A stretch of DNA of 64,000 nt from CAZJHX01 sp964545715 (GTDB taxonomy: Bacteria; Myxococcota_A; UBA9042; GCA-2863065), in assembly GCA_964545715.1 (NCBI GenBank), contig CAZJHX010000003.1, forward strand, positions 118,366 to 182,365. Reading direction: 5' to 3'. The notes below the pieces were generated by a model. That model worked only from the letters and a program-made list of their open reading frames with translations. It ran no database searches and was not told the origin of the DNA. This document shows positions 57,028 to 64,000 of this stretch, one piece after another. The position numbers and the translations under genes were made by a program. How positions within the stretch are numbered: the stretch's first letter is position 1; each line of letters starts with the position of its first letter.

Positions 57028-58806
57028 TTGCCTGATACCTCACCCGTTCGTCGCGTCTGCCGCGATCCCTTCGTTGTCGCCTGCCTGCTGGGCCTGGCGG
57101 CGGTACTGGTGCATCTGCCGGTCCTCAGCAACGACTTCGTCTTTGATGACACGCCGGCCATCGTGGAGAACCCGCTGGTCTCCGGTGGCGCACCGCTTGC
57201 TGAGGTCTTCACAACCAACTTCTGGGGCGGCCGCGCCAACTACGAGCACGTCACAACATATCGTCCGCTGACCACGATCGTCATGCGGGCCACCTGGGGC
57301 CTGGGCGGCGGCAGTCCGGCCGCGTTTCACGGCGTAAATCTGCTGCTGCACGGCCTCTGCGTCGCGCTGGTGTTCGGGCTTGTCTTCATGGTCAGCGGCG
57401 GTCGCATGGCGCAGGCTGTCTTCTCGGCCGGGCTCTTCGCGGTGTTGCCTGTGCATGTCGAGGCCATCGCAGGCGCCGTCAATATTGCGGAGCTGCTGAC
57501 GGCGGCCTTCTATACGGCCGCCCTGCTGTGCGCGCTGACCGCGTGCGACGGTGACGAGGACGACCCGCGCGGCGGGTGGTGGGTTGGAGCGGTCGTGCTG
57601 TTCTTGTGCGCGGCCTTCTCAAAGGAGCACGGGCTTACGTGGCCGGCCGCGTTCGCTGTGTTGTACCTGCATCGTCGCGCCGCCCACAAGACCGAGCCGC
57701 GCGCGTTTCGGGCGCCGACCAGGCCGCCGTCGTGGGCTCTTGCAGGCACGGTCGCGGTGATCGCCGTGTATCTGGGGGCCCGGTGGAACGCGCTGCCGGC
57801 GCTGCTGGGCGGGGACATCCCGGTGTCCGACAATCCGATGGTTGCTCAAGACATCGTTGGCCGGCTGAGCACCGCCGGCGCCGTGTACTTCCACTATCTA
57901 CGGCTGCTGGTGGCGCCGCTGCATCTCAGCTGTGACTACAGCTTCAACGCGATCCCGGTGGCCGCCGGGCCACTGGACCCGGGCGCGCTCGTGGGCCTGA
58001 CCCTGATCATCGCCAGCGTCGGCCTGCTGTTCGCAGCACTGAAGCGCCGCCCGGAGCTGGCCGCCTGGATGGCGCTGTTCGCGGTGCTGTACGCGCTGGT
58101 CTCAAACCTGGTGATCCTGAACACGATTCTGCTGGCCGAGCGCCTCATGTATCTGCCCAGCATCGCCTGGTGCGGGCTGGTCGGCGCCATCGTCGGCGCC
58201 GCCTGGTCCTCCGCGCACCTCCCTCAGATGAAGGCCGCTCTCATCGCGGCCGTGTTGATCGTCGGTGTGGGCTACGGCGTGCGATCGGTGGCGCGGACGG
58301 CGGACTGGCGCGACACGGTCACGCTCTTCCGGTCATCCCTGGAGAGCTTCCCCAACAGCAGCCGGGCCCGCTACAACCTCGGACGCGAGCTGCTGGCGCG
58401 CGGGGCCTACGACGAGGCCGACTCCGAGCTGCTGGACGCGCACAATATCTCGCCCGCAGACGTCGACACCCTCGGCGTGCTGGGCACGGTCCGCTTTCAC
58501 CGCGCGCGCTACGCAGACGCGTTCAAGTACTACCAGCTGGCGTTTGCCAAGCGGCCCAACGGCGCCAACGCGGCCAATCTGTGTAAAGGCGCGGCAGCTG
58601 CTGGGGCCCACGAGGCGGCGATCCGGGTGTGCACGGCTGCGGCGGACGATCTGCCCGGCAACGCCATGGTCCGCTTCTACCTGGGCCGGGTCTTGTTGGC
58701 GGCCGGTCAGCCCGCGCGCGCTCAGGCGGCGCTGGAGGAGGCCGCGGCGATCGAGCCGGACAACCCGGCGATCAAAGCGGCGCTGGCCGCGGCGCGTGGA
58801 CGCTGA
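57028..58806 (+). CDS. TMTC-like GT-C membrane protein with TPR tail
   Basis: About 592 residues with roughly ten membrane segments. The first periplasmic loop carries NDFVFDDTPAIVENPLV (the FDD/Asp motif of GT-C glycosyltransferases), then TTYRPLTTIV and LPVHVEAIAGAVNIAELL, a set seen in TMTC/DUF1736-type O-mannosyltransferase relatives. A C-terminal block of about four TPR units follows (RARYNLGRELLARGAYDEADSEL). It probably transfers a lipid-linked sugar to proteins on the outer side of the membrane. The start is set at TTG 57028; the open frame reaches back to 56971 but crosses the terminator. Confidence 0.75.
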   Translation: MPDTSPVRRVCRDPFVVACLLGLAAVLVHLPVLSNDFVFDDTPAIVENPLVSGGAPLAEVFTTNFWGGRANYEHVTTYRPLTTIVMRATWGLGGGSPAAFHGVNLLLHGLCVALVFGLVFMVSGGRMAQAVFSAGLFAVLPVHVEAIAGAVNIAELLTAAFYTAALLCALTACDGDEDDPRGGWWVGAVVLFLCAAFSKEHGLTWPAAFAVLYLHRRAAHKTEPRAFRAPTRPPSWALAGTVAVIAVYLGARWNALPALLGGDIPVSDNPMVAQDIVGRLSTAGAVYFHYLRLLVAPLHLSCDYSFNAIPVAAGPLDPGALVGLTLIIASVGLLFAALKRRPELAAWMALFAVLYALVSNLVILNTILLAERLMYLPSIAWCGLVGAIVGAAWSSAHLPQMKAALIAAVLIVGVGYGVRSVARTADWRDTVTLFRSSLESFPNSSRARYNLGRELLARGAYDEADSELLDAHNISPADVDTLGVLGTVRFHRARYADAFKYYQLAFAKRPNGANAANLCKGAAAAGAHEAAIRVCTAAADDLPGNAMVRFYLGRVLLAAGQPARAQAALEEAAAIEPDNPAIKAALAAARGR

Positions 58807-58834
58807 CCCGGTTGTTCCGTAGGATCTCGGGCCA

Positions 58835-61582
58835 ATGTTGAGAGTTTTTTGTCCGGTAGTGGCGGCCCTTCTGCTGGGGGCGTGCGGCTCAGAGCCCGTG
58901 GCCAAGACCAAGAAGAAGGGCGCCGAGCCGGAGCTTCCCGATGCCGAGGCGATTCACAACGGCGCGCCCAACGTGCGGGTGGTCGTCAGCGGCAGTGCGT
59001 CGCCTGAGGTAGTGCAGGCCGCCGCCGAGCTGGTCAACACGCTGAGCCAAATCACCGGAAAGGCCTTCCCGGCGCCGTCACCGGTGGAGGAGGGCACGGA
59101 GCTGATCACGGTGTTGGTCGGCAGCGACGTGCCCGCGGACGAGCCGTCGACCGCGATCAACATGACGCACCAGGCCTATCGGATCACGAGCAAGGCCCAG
59201 GGAAATCGGTGGACGCTGAAGGTGCGCGGCGGCAGCCCGGCGGCGATTCAATACGCGCTCTACGACCTGTGCCAGCGGCTGGGCACCCGGTATCTGCACC
59301 CGGAGCAGACATTCTATCGCTCGGACGCGGAGTACGAGCTGCCGCTGCCCATCGACATCTACCGCCGCGCCGACCTGGACCTGCGCGGCTTCTACAGTCG
59401 GACGCGTCATCCCGTACCGCTGGCCGACTTTCTGTTCACCGCAGCGCCTCCGCCGGAGTACGGGCAGTATCTGGACAACGTGCTGGTGTGGCTGGTCCGC
59501 AACCGCCTCAACGTCGCCGCGTTCGATGTGCTCAACTCCGTGGACACGGCGACCTGGACCACGTTTGTGGCGCCGTATGTGGACCGCGCGCACGGCATGG
59601 GCATCGAGGTGCACCCGGTCGTCAGCTTTGCGGACGACACCGGCAACAGCTTTCGGCTGATCGGCGACCTGGGCAACGACGCGACCAACCAGATCGAGAC
59701 GCAGCTGGATGTGCTGATGGCGGCGCCGTTTGACCGCATCGTGGTCCGGACAGACTCCAGTCCGCTGACGCGCCCGCCCGACGCGGTGCTGGTCGGCTGG
59801 ATCAACGCCGCGGCAGCCCACCTGGCCGAGGACTATCCGGGCGTGGAGCTGCTGGTCGAGGTCGGCGCCCGCGGTGATGTTCAGGCCGAGGACGGCGGGC
59901 TGTTTTCGCATGTGGCCGCGCAGGCCGATCCGTCGGTGTCCCTGCTCGTTCGCACCGCCATGCTGTGGGAGGTGTCGGGTCCGGCGCCGGTGCTCGGTCG
60001 GAGCAGCTTCTCGGGTCAGGCGCAGCTGCTGGCCACCCAGAGTGGCGGGCGCAAGCTGTACTACGGTCCGCAGACAGCGCACTGGCGCGGCTTTGATATC
60101 GACGTGCCGCTGATGCTGCCCGTGATCGGGCTGAGTCGCGCGGAGGATCTCCGGACGCACCTGTCGGATGCGACGCTGCTCGGGCAGATCACGGAGTCGG
60201 GCGGGTGGGAGTGGGGTTATTGGCTGTGGGACGTGGCGGCGGCCCGCTTCGCCTGGGATCGCGAGGAGACGCTGGATCACGTGCTGGCCCACATGCGGCC
60301 GGTGATCGGCAAGGCCTACGAGCAGGCGCTGTCCGCCTGGGCCACCCAGCAGCGGCAGGTTTTCTTGGAGCAGGACCCCAACCTGCTCTTCTACCTGACC
60401 GGCGAGCGTCCGGCGGACGAGGTGGGGCTTCTGTTTGGCGAGGCGTCGCGGCCCAACCGTACGACGCTGGCGCAGGTCTACGCCATGGACGAGCCCGACT
60501 ACCTGGCGTGGAAAGACGGTGACCTCGCGGCGCTGACCCAGCTGCGCTCGGACTTGACCGCGGTGATCGAGCCGATCCCCGAGCCCGAGGTGCCCGACGA
60601 GAAGGACGACACCCTCAAGGATCAGGTACGCCGTGAGATCGACCACGCCCTGCGCATGACGCTGCTGCGCTTCGACCTGGTCATCAACGCCTACAACACC
60701 GTGGTCGCCGTACGCGAGCCCCTGGAGGATCCGGACGAGCAAGAGGACCGGGTCGACGCGCTGGAGGCCGCGGTGCGCGACGCGGTAAAGGCGGCTGAGA
60801 AGCGCATCAAGGCCGCTGAGACGCTGTACCGATATCCGGCGGTGCACCTGTACGGCAAGCGCGAAGACGCCGATCAGAACCCGATCCCGTCACCGACCAC
60901 ATTCGACACAGGCTACCTGGACGCGACTCACGAGGCGTTCTACTGGGAGCGGCGCGAGGAGGAGCTCGAGACGTTCCTGGGCTCGCTGAACAGCACTGAT
61001 CCCGGCAAGTGGGCCAAGCAGCCGGCCTTTGTGTTTCGGGTCGACAGGCCGGGCATCGCCGTCACGGCTCCGGAGACGCCGGCGGCCGCGGTCCTGCTGC
61101 AGCCGCTCATCCCGTCGCTGCTGGTCGGCGTCCACTCCTGGCCGGGCGGCGACGGCGACATCGACGTGACTATCGCCACCGATCGCGACGGCGACGGGCG
61201 CCCCGATCCGGGGTCCCAGGTGCGCATCGACGACGGCTTCAACTCGGCTAAGGGTGCGCTGTTGCAAGAGTCCGAGCTGCGCGTGCGGTTCACTGATCTC
61301 ACAGGCTCGCTCGTGGGCGAGCTTGTCCTGGCGCCCATCAACTTCCTCTTCTCCGCCAAGCACGCGGGGCAGACCTTTGAGGACATCGTCGCGGCCGATC
61401 TGGACGCTCAGGTGGAGGTTGCGTCAGCGGCCGCGCTGATCACCGGGCTGTCGGGCGGAACCATCGACAACGCAGGCGCGCTGAGCTTGCTGCAGGACGC
61501 GGCCGGCGTGTCTCCACTGCCGGACCGCTTCGACATTCACGTTACTTACGTCGGCTTTGAATTACAGTCAGCCGAGCCTTGA
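58835..61582 (+). CDS. large lipoprotein with glycosidase-type N-terminal domain
   Basis: A 915-residue lipoprotein (VAALLLGAC). Residues about 45-170 resemble the alpha/beta accessory domain preceding GH20/GH67 barrels (VVVSGSASPEVVQAAAELVNTL ... GGSPAAIQYALYDLCQRLGTRYLHP). A barrel-like middle follows (FYSRTRHPVPLADFLF, NRLNVAAFDVLNSVD, WEWGYWLWDVAAARF), then a helical region (about 590-680) and a C-terminal beta domain with an Asp-rich DRDGDGRPDPGS loop. The catalytic pair cannot be assigned. It follows the GT-C gene by 28 nt and overlaps the convergent TPR gene by 41 nt. Confidence 0.65.
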   Translation: MLRVFCPVVAALLLGACGSEPVAKTKKKGAEPELPDAEAIHNGAPNVRVVVSGSASPEVVQAAAELVNTLSQITGKAFPAPSPVEEGTELITVLVGSDVPADEPSTAINMTHQAYRITSKAQGNRWTLKVRGGSPAAIQYALYDLCQRLGTRYLHPEQTFYRSDAEYELPLPIDIYRRADLDLRGFYSRTRHPVPLADFLFTAAPPPEYGQYLDNVLVWLVRNRLNVAAFDVLNSVDTATWTTFVAPYVDRAHGMGIEVHPVVSFADDTGNSFRLIGDLGNDATNQIETQLDVLMAAPFDRIVVRTDSSPLTRPPDAVLVGWINAAAAHLAEDYPGVELLVEVGARGDVQAEDGGLFSHVAAQADPSVSLLVRTAMLWEVSGPAPVLGRSSFSGQAQLLATQSGGRKLYYGPQTAHWRGFDIDVPLMLPVIGLSRAEDLRTHLSDATLLGQITESGGWEWGYWLWDVAAARFAWDREETLDHVLAHMRPVIGKAYEQALSAWATQQRQVFLEQDPNLLFYLTGERPADEVGLLFGEASRPNRTTLAQVYAMDEPDYLAWKDGDLAALTQLRSDLTAVIEPIPEPEVPDEKDDTLKDQVRREIDHALRMTLLRFDLVINAYNTVVAVREPLEDPDEQEDRVDALEAAVRDAVKAAEKRIKAAETLYRYPAVHLYGKREDADQNPIPSPTTFDTGYLDATHEAFYWERREEELETFLGSLNSTDPGKWAKQPAFVFRVDRPGIAVTAPETPAAAVLLQPLIPSLLVGVHSWPGGDGDIDVTIATDRDGDGRPDPGSQVRIDDGFNSAKGALLQESELRVRFTDLTGSLVGELVLAPINFLFSAKHAGQTFEDIVAADLDAQVEVASAAALITGLSGGTIDNAGALSLLQDAAGVSPLPDRFDIHVTYVGFELQSAEP

Positions 61583-62846
61583 TCGCTTCGGCGTCCTCGA
61601 AGGGTATGCGCGTGTCTGTCAGCGCTGACTCGAAGTGCCGCAGGGCGCCGTTGAGATCGCGCCGATGGTGCCGAATCAGGCCCAGCATCAGGTGTGCCTT
61701 TCCGCTCTTGGGGTCGTTGCGCACGGCCTTGCCCAGCCACACCGCGGCCGGGCCGATCCGCCCCTCGGCCAGCAGCCGCATGGACAAGGCAAACAGGGGC
61801 GCCACCTCGGTGGGATGCTTTTGGATGGCCGCCTGGGTTTGCAGGCGCATGATGCCCAGTGGGACCTTTGACGCCTTGCCACGCAATCGCGCAGTCAGTC
61901 GGTCGTCAGCCGGCGCCGGCGGCAGCGCTGTGGGATCCAGCGCCTCAACGCGCGTGATCGCGTCCTGAACACACCCGCCGAGCGCGCCGCTGTTCCAGCC
62001 GGTGCGGACCGCCTGCACCAGCGCCACCACCCCCTTCTCGCGGATGGGCTCCAGCATCTGGCTGAGCATGCGCACGTACATCTGCCGCTGCGTGGCTCCC
62101 AGCGCTTTCGGCGTCGGCACCGCGTCCAACGCTGCCGCGAAATCGGCGTACAGGCGGCCGGTCCCCACCACCGCACACACCGACCACCTGCGGTCTCGGT
62201 AGGAGGTCACGTCTGCGAACAGACGCTCCGCCTTTGCCAGGGCCTCGGCCTTTTTTACCAGGGCCCTCCGCAGACGCCCGGTGTTTGTGACGGAGGGTAG
62301 GGCGATCGAGCGGAAAGACGACGCGGCCAGGCGTGCCAGCTCCAGCGCTGCCTCTCCGGCAAACTCGCCCTTGGGGTCCGCCGCGACGGCCTTTGCCAGC
62401 AGCTTGCCGCGCCGCTTTTCGGGGCTGAGCATCGCCAGTCGCGTCAGCGCCTCCGCCACCACCCTGGGGTTCGTCTTGTACAGCTTGGCCGTCCGGTTGT
62501 AGAGCCTGCGTGCCGCACGGTCGTCGCCGTCTTTGCGTAGCTGCTGCCCCAGACGCAGCGAGAGCTGTGGCGCGCTCTGGATCTTCGGGAACCGCTTCAG
62601 CAGCAGGTGGTATCGCTGACTCGACTCGGACGGCTTCCCCATCGCTGCCCACAGCGCCGCGGCAGTCTCTAATGCCTGCTGCACTTCCTTGGCGCGCGGG
62701 TGCTCGACGACGAGCTGGTCGTACGTCCGGGCCGCCGACTCGTATCGCATGTCCGCCATGTGTTTGTCGGCGTTGTTCAGCAGCTCGACCGGAGTCGTTT
62801 GAGCCGCTGCCGCCTGCGCGACCAATAGCGCCACAGCGAGCGTCAT
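61542..62846 (-). CDS. secreted TPR-like protein
   Basis: A 434-residue protein with a short signal (MTLAVALLVAQAAAAQ) and TPR-like units at both ends (ADMRYESAARTYDQLVVEHP; VAPLFALSMRLLAEGRIGPAAVWLG; HLMLGLIRHHRRDLNGALRHF). The middle (about 190-300) is helical without a known family. ATG 62846 overlaps the stop of the sheath-like gene as ATGA, so the two are translationally coupled. Its 3' end overlaps the convergent lipoprotein gene. Confidence 0.7.
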   Translation of the reverse strand: MTLAVALLVAQAAAAQTTPVELLNNADKHMADMRYESAARTYDQLVVEHPRAKEVQQALETAAALWAAMGKPSESSQRYHLLLKRFPKIQSAPQLSLRLGQQLRKDGDDRAARRLYNRTAKLYKTNPRVVAEALTRLAMLSPEKRRGKLLAKAVAADPKGEFAGEAALELARLAASSFRSIALPSVTNTGRLRRALVKKAEALAKAERLFADVTSYRDRRWSVCAVVGTGRLYADFAAALDAVPTPKALGATQRQMYVRMLSQMLEPIREKGVVALVQAVRTGWNSGALGGCVQDAITRVEALDPTALPPAPADDRLTARLRGKASKVPLGIMRLQTQAAIQKHPTEVAPLFALSMRLLAEGRIGPAAVWLGKAVRNDPKSGKAHLMLGLIRHHRRDLNGALRHFESALTDTRIPFEDAEAIKARLTVIQSRRK

Positions 62847-63736
62847 GGCTCGGACAGCTGCCCGACCTGCAGCACCACCTCGGTGACGCGGCGCGGCTCC
62901 TTGAAGTGGATCTCCACCACCGGCGACGGGCTGCCCTCGCTGGTCGCCTCGTCGCAGCGCACCGAGTAGGCGGTCACGTCGCCGCTCTTGCGAAAGCCTT
63001 CCATGATGGATGTCGCTTCACGGGCGAGGCGCTTGTACAGCTGCGGCGTGACCGACTCGGTCAGCACGATCGGCTCCGCCATGTGGGCCACTGCGGCGTT
63101 GATCCGAAACTCTACCGACGAGTGGTGGCTGACCGGACGTGGCGGCAGACGTGGTCCCGGCGGATCCAGCGCCTCCGTCAGGACGATGTGACCACGCGCA
63201 TCGGTCTTCAGCAGCCCCCGCGTCGTCGGCCGCTGGTGCACCCCGCGCAAAGCCGTTGTGGTCCCCAGATGCAGCGGCGCGATCAGGGCCGTGGCGGGCA
63301 GCGCCTCCATGCTGCGGCGTCCCGGGCTGGTCGTCGGTACGATCTGGGGCGCGGCGCGGATCCGGCCGTCATGATCACCAGGATCCGAGTCCAGCCACAG
63401 ACAGGACTGACGCGTGTACGGCAGGGCGCAGAACGCCTCGGACAAGGCCGCGGGGGGCCCGCCGGGCGCCACGACGACGGCCAGCGGATCCGACTTGAAC
63501 AGGCGTTTGAGGGCCTCGACCCACTGCTGCTCATCGATCGGGTCCTCGACGCCCGCAAAGATCACCCGGTCCACGCCGTTCATCAGCGCGTGACAGGCTG
63601 CGTGCAGCGCCGGGTACTCGCTGGCCCCGGCCTGCTCCATGTTGCCCACGAAGCGCGTCAGCCGCTCAAAGCTGTCGGACTGCACCGGTCCCGGTATGTA
63701 GACCGGCGCCAGTCCAACGATGCCGGCGTATCTCAC
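62843..63736 (-). CDS. short contractile-tail-sheath-like protein
   Basis: About 297 residues. The N-terminus (RYAGIVGLAPVYIPGPVQ, FERLTRFVGNME, ALHAACHALMNGVDRVIFAGV) follows the layout of tail-sheath N-termini (GPV.., SF..F...FGG, ..AV..FF.NGG.R..V.RV). The C-terminus (TPQLYKRLAREATSIMEGFRKSGDV, YSVRCDEAT, VVEIHFKEPRRVTEVVLQVGQ) parallels the sheath C-terminal domain (CDEETN, ..I.F.P..PAEF). It is much shorter than phage sheaths. The start is GTG 63736, overlapping the upstream stop as GTGA; GTG 63742 is also possible. The assignment rests on pattern resemblance only. Confidence 0.5.
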   Translation of the reverse strand: MRYAGIVGLAPVYIPGPVQSDSFERLTRFVGNMEQAGASEYPALHAACHALMNGVDRVIFAGVEDPIDEQQWVEALKRLFKSDPLAVVVAPGGPPAALSEAFCALPYTRQSCLWLDSDPGDHDGRIRAAPQIVPTTSPGRRSMEALPATALIAPLHLGTTTALRGVHQRPTTRGLLKTDARGHIVLTEALDPPGPRLPPRPVSHHSSVEFRINAAVAHMAEPIVLTESVTPQLYKRLAREATSIMEGFRKSGDVTAYSVRCDEATSEGSPSPVVEIHFKEPRRVTEVVLQVGQLSEP

Positions 63737-64000
63737 ACCCACTTGCGCCGGAAGGCCAGGAGCGCCAGTAGGCCCAACAACAGCGCCATGGCCGTACCGC
63801 TGGTCGGTGTGGGGCTGGTTGCGCAGCCGCTGGAGTCGTCGTCCCCGGTGCTGCCGCCGGTGGTGGCCGACCCGCTGTCGGTCGCTTCGTCCGCGCCGCT
63901 GTCCGTGGTCGCGTCGTCCGCTCCGGTGTCGTCGTCGGCAGGATCGACCTCGTCGGTGTCGGAGGTGTCTGTCGTGTCGTCGCCGCCGGTGTCCGTGGTG
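63733..64000 (-). CDS. Asp/Thr-rich surface protein with MYXO-CTERM-like tail (3' part only)
   Basis: The coding frame enters from the right edge. Visible residues are an Asp/Thr/Gly/Ser-rich low-complexity run ending DDDSSGC, then a hydrophobic helix (AMALLLGLLALLAF) and a basic end (RRKWV). Cys, membrane helix and Arg cluster in this order are the hallmark of MYXO-CTERM-type sorting tails, which anchor proteins at the surface of myxobacteria. The stop TGA (63735-63733) overlaps the next gene's GTG. Confidence 0.75.
   Translation of the reverse strand, partial: TTDTGGDDTTDTSDTDEVDPADDDTGADDATTDSGADEATDSGSATTGGSTGDDDSSGCATSPTPTSGTAMALLLGLLALLAFRRKWV

Overview
The window looks like a chromosomal piece of a high-GC bacterium from the Myxococcota / Bradymonadota (former Deltaproteobacteria) side of the tree. 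Pointers are: very many lipoproteins with Asp/Thr-rich linkers, a MopE-like Cys/Asp repeat lipoprotein, an MXAN_5187-type C-terminal domain, a MYXO-CTERM-like sorting tail at the right edge, an NtrC-type activator, PilB, and several TPR proteins. This placement is inferred from gene content only. Genes are tightly packed and many neighbours share ATGA/GTGA overlaps.

Layout. 1-3.3 kb (+): a coupled run of a C45-family hydrolase (cut by the window edge), a class III aminotransferase, a lone CoA-transferase subunit A and a small lipoprotein. 3.3-9.3 kb (-): a TPR protein, a DnaJ-like co-chaperone, then a membrane/redox group (DUF6599-like protein, Tat-exported DUF362 protein, fused NapH/NapG-like polyferredoxin, SnoaL-like protein). 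9.4-26.1 kb (+): a TPR lipoprotein, a DUF4157 (eCIS-core) protein with a good promoter, a 3,820-residue TPR protein, an overlapping lipoprotein and a HAMP/MXAN_5187 sensor. 26.1-32.2 kb: an isopropylmalate-dehydrogenase family enzyme (-), then ribosomal protein S1, a HIT protein and a GH13 lipoprotein (+). 32.2-45.4 kb: mixed-strand genes, including lamin-tail and HEAT-like lipoproteins, a sigma54 activator, PilB, PgsA, a lytic transglycosylase, NadB and a cytochrome P460. 45.4-53.4 kb: DnaE (+), then PEGA, YyaL-like and TolB genes (-).

The outstanding region is 53.4-57.0 kb. About 3.6 kb lies between divergent tolB and a TMTC-like gene with no credible protein gene. It reads as one very large structured RNA on the + strand. 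It has a hairpin-rich leader, then about 570 nt resembling group II intron domains I-III (starting GTGTG). Next comes a roughly 2-kb array of small hairpins capped by UUCG loops: about 30 TTCGG and 23 CTTCGG on this strand, none seen on the other, often about 36 or 70 nt apart. A structured 3' module follows. A near-perfect 19/18-nt inverted repeat brackets the main body, and a UUCG-capped intrinsic terminator at 56979-57004 ends the unit. No reverse transcriptase/maturase and no canonical domain V were found.

57.0-64 kb: a GT-C/TPR membrane protein, a 915-residue lipoprotein with a glycosidase-like N-terminus, then on the minus strand an Asp/Thr-rich protein with a sorting tail coupled to a short contractile-tail-sheath-like protein and a TPR protein.
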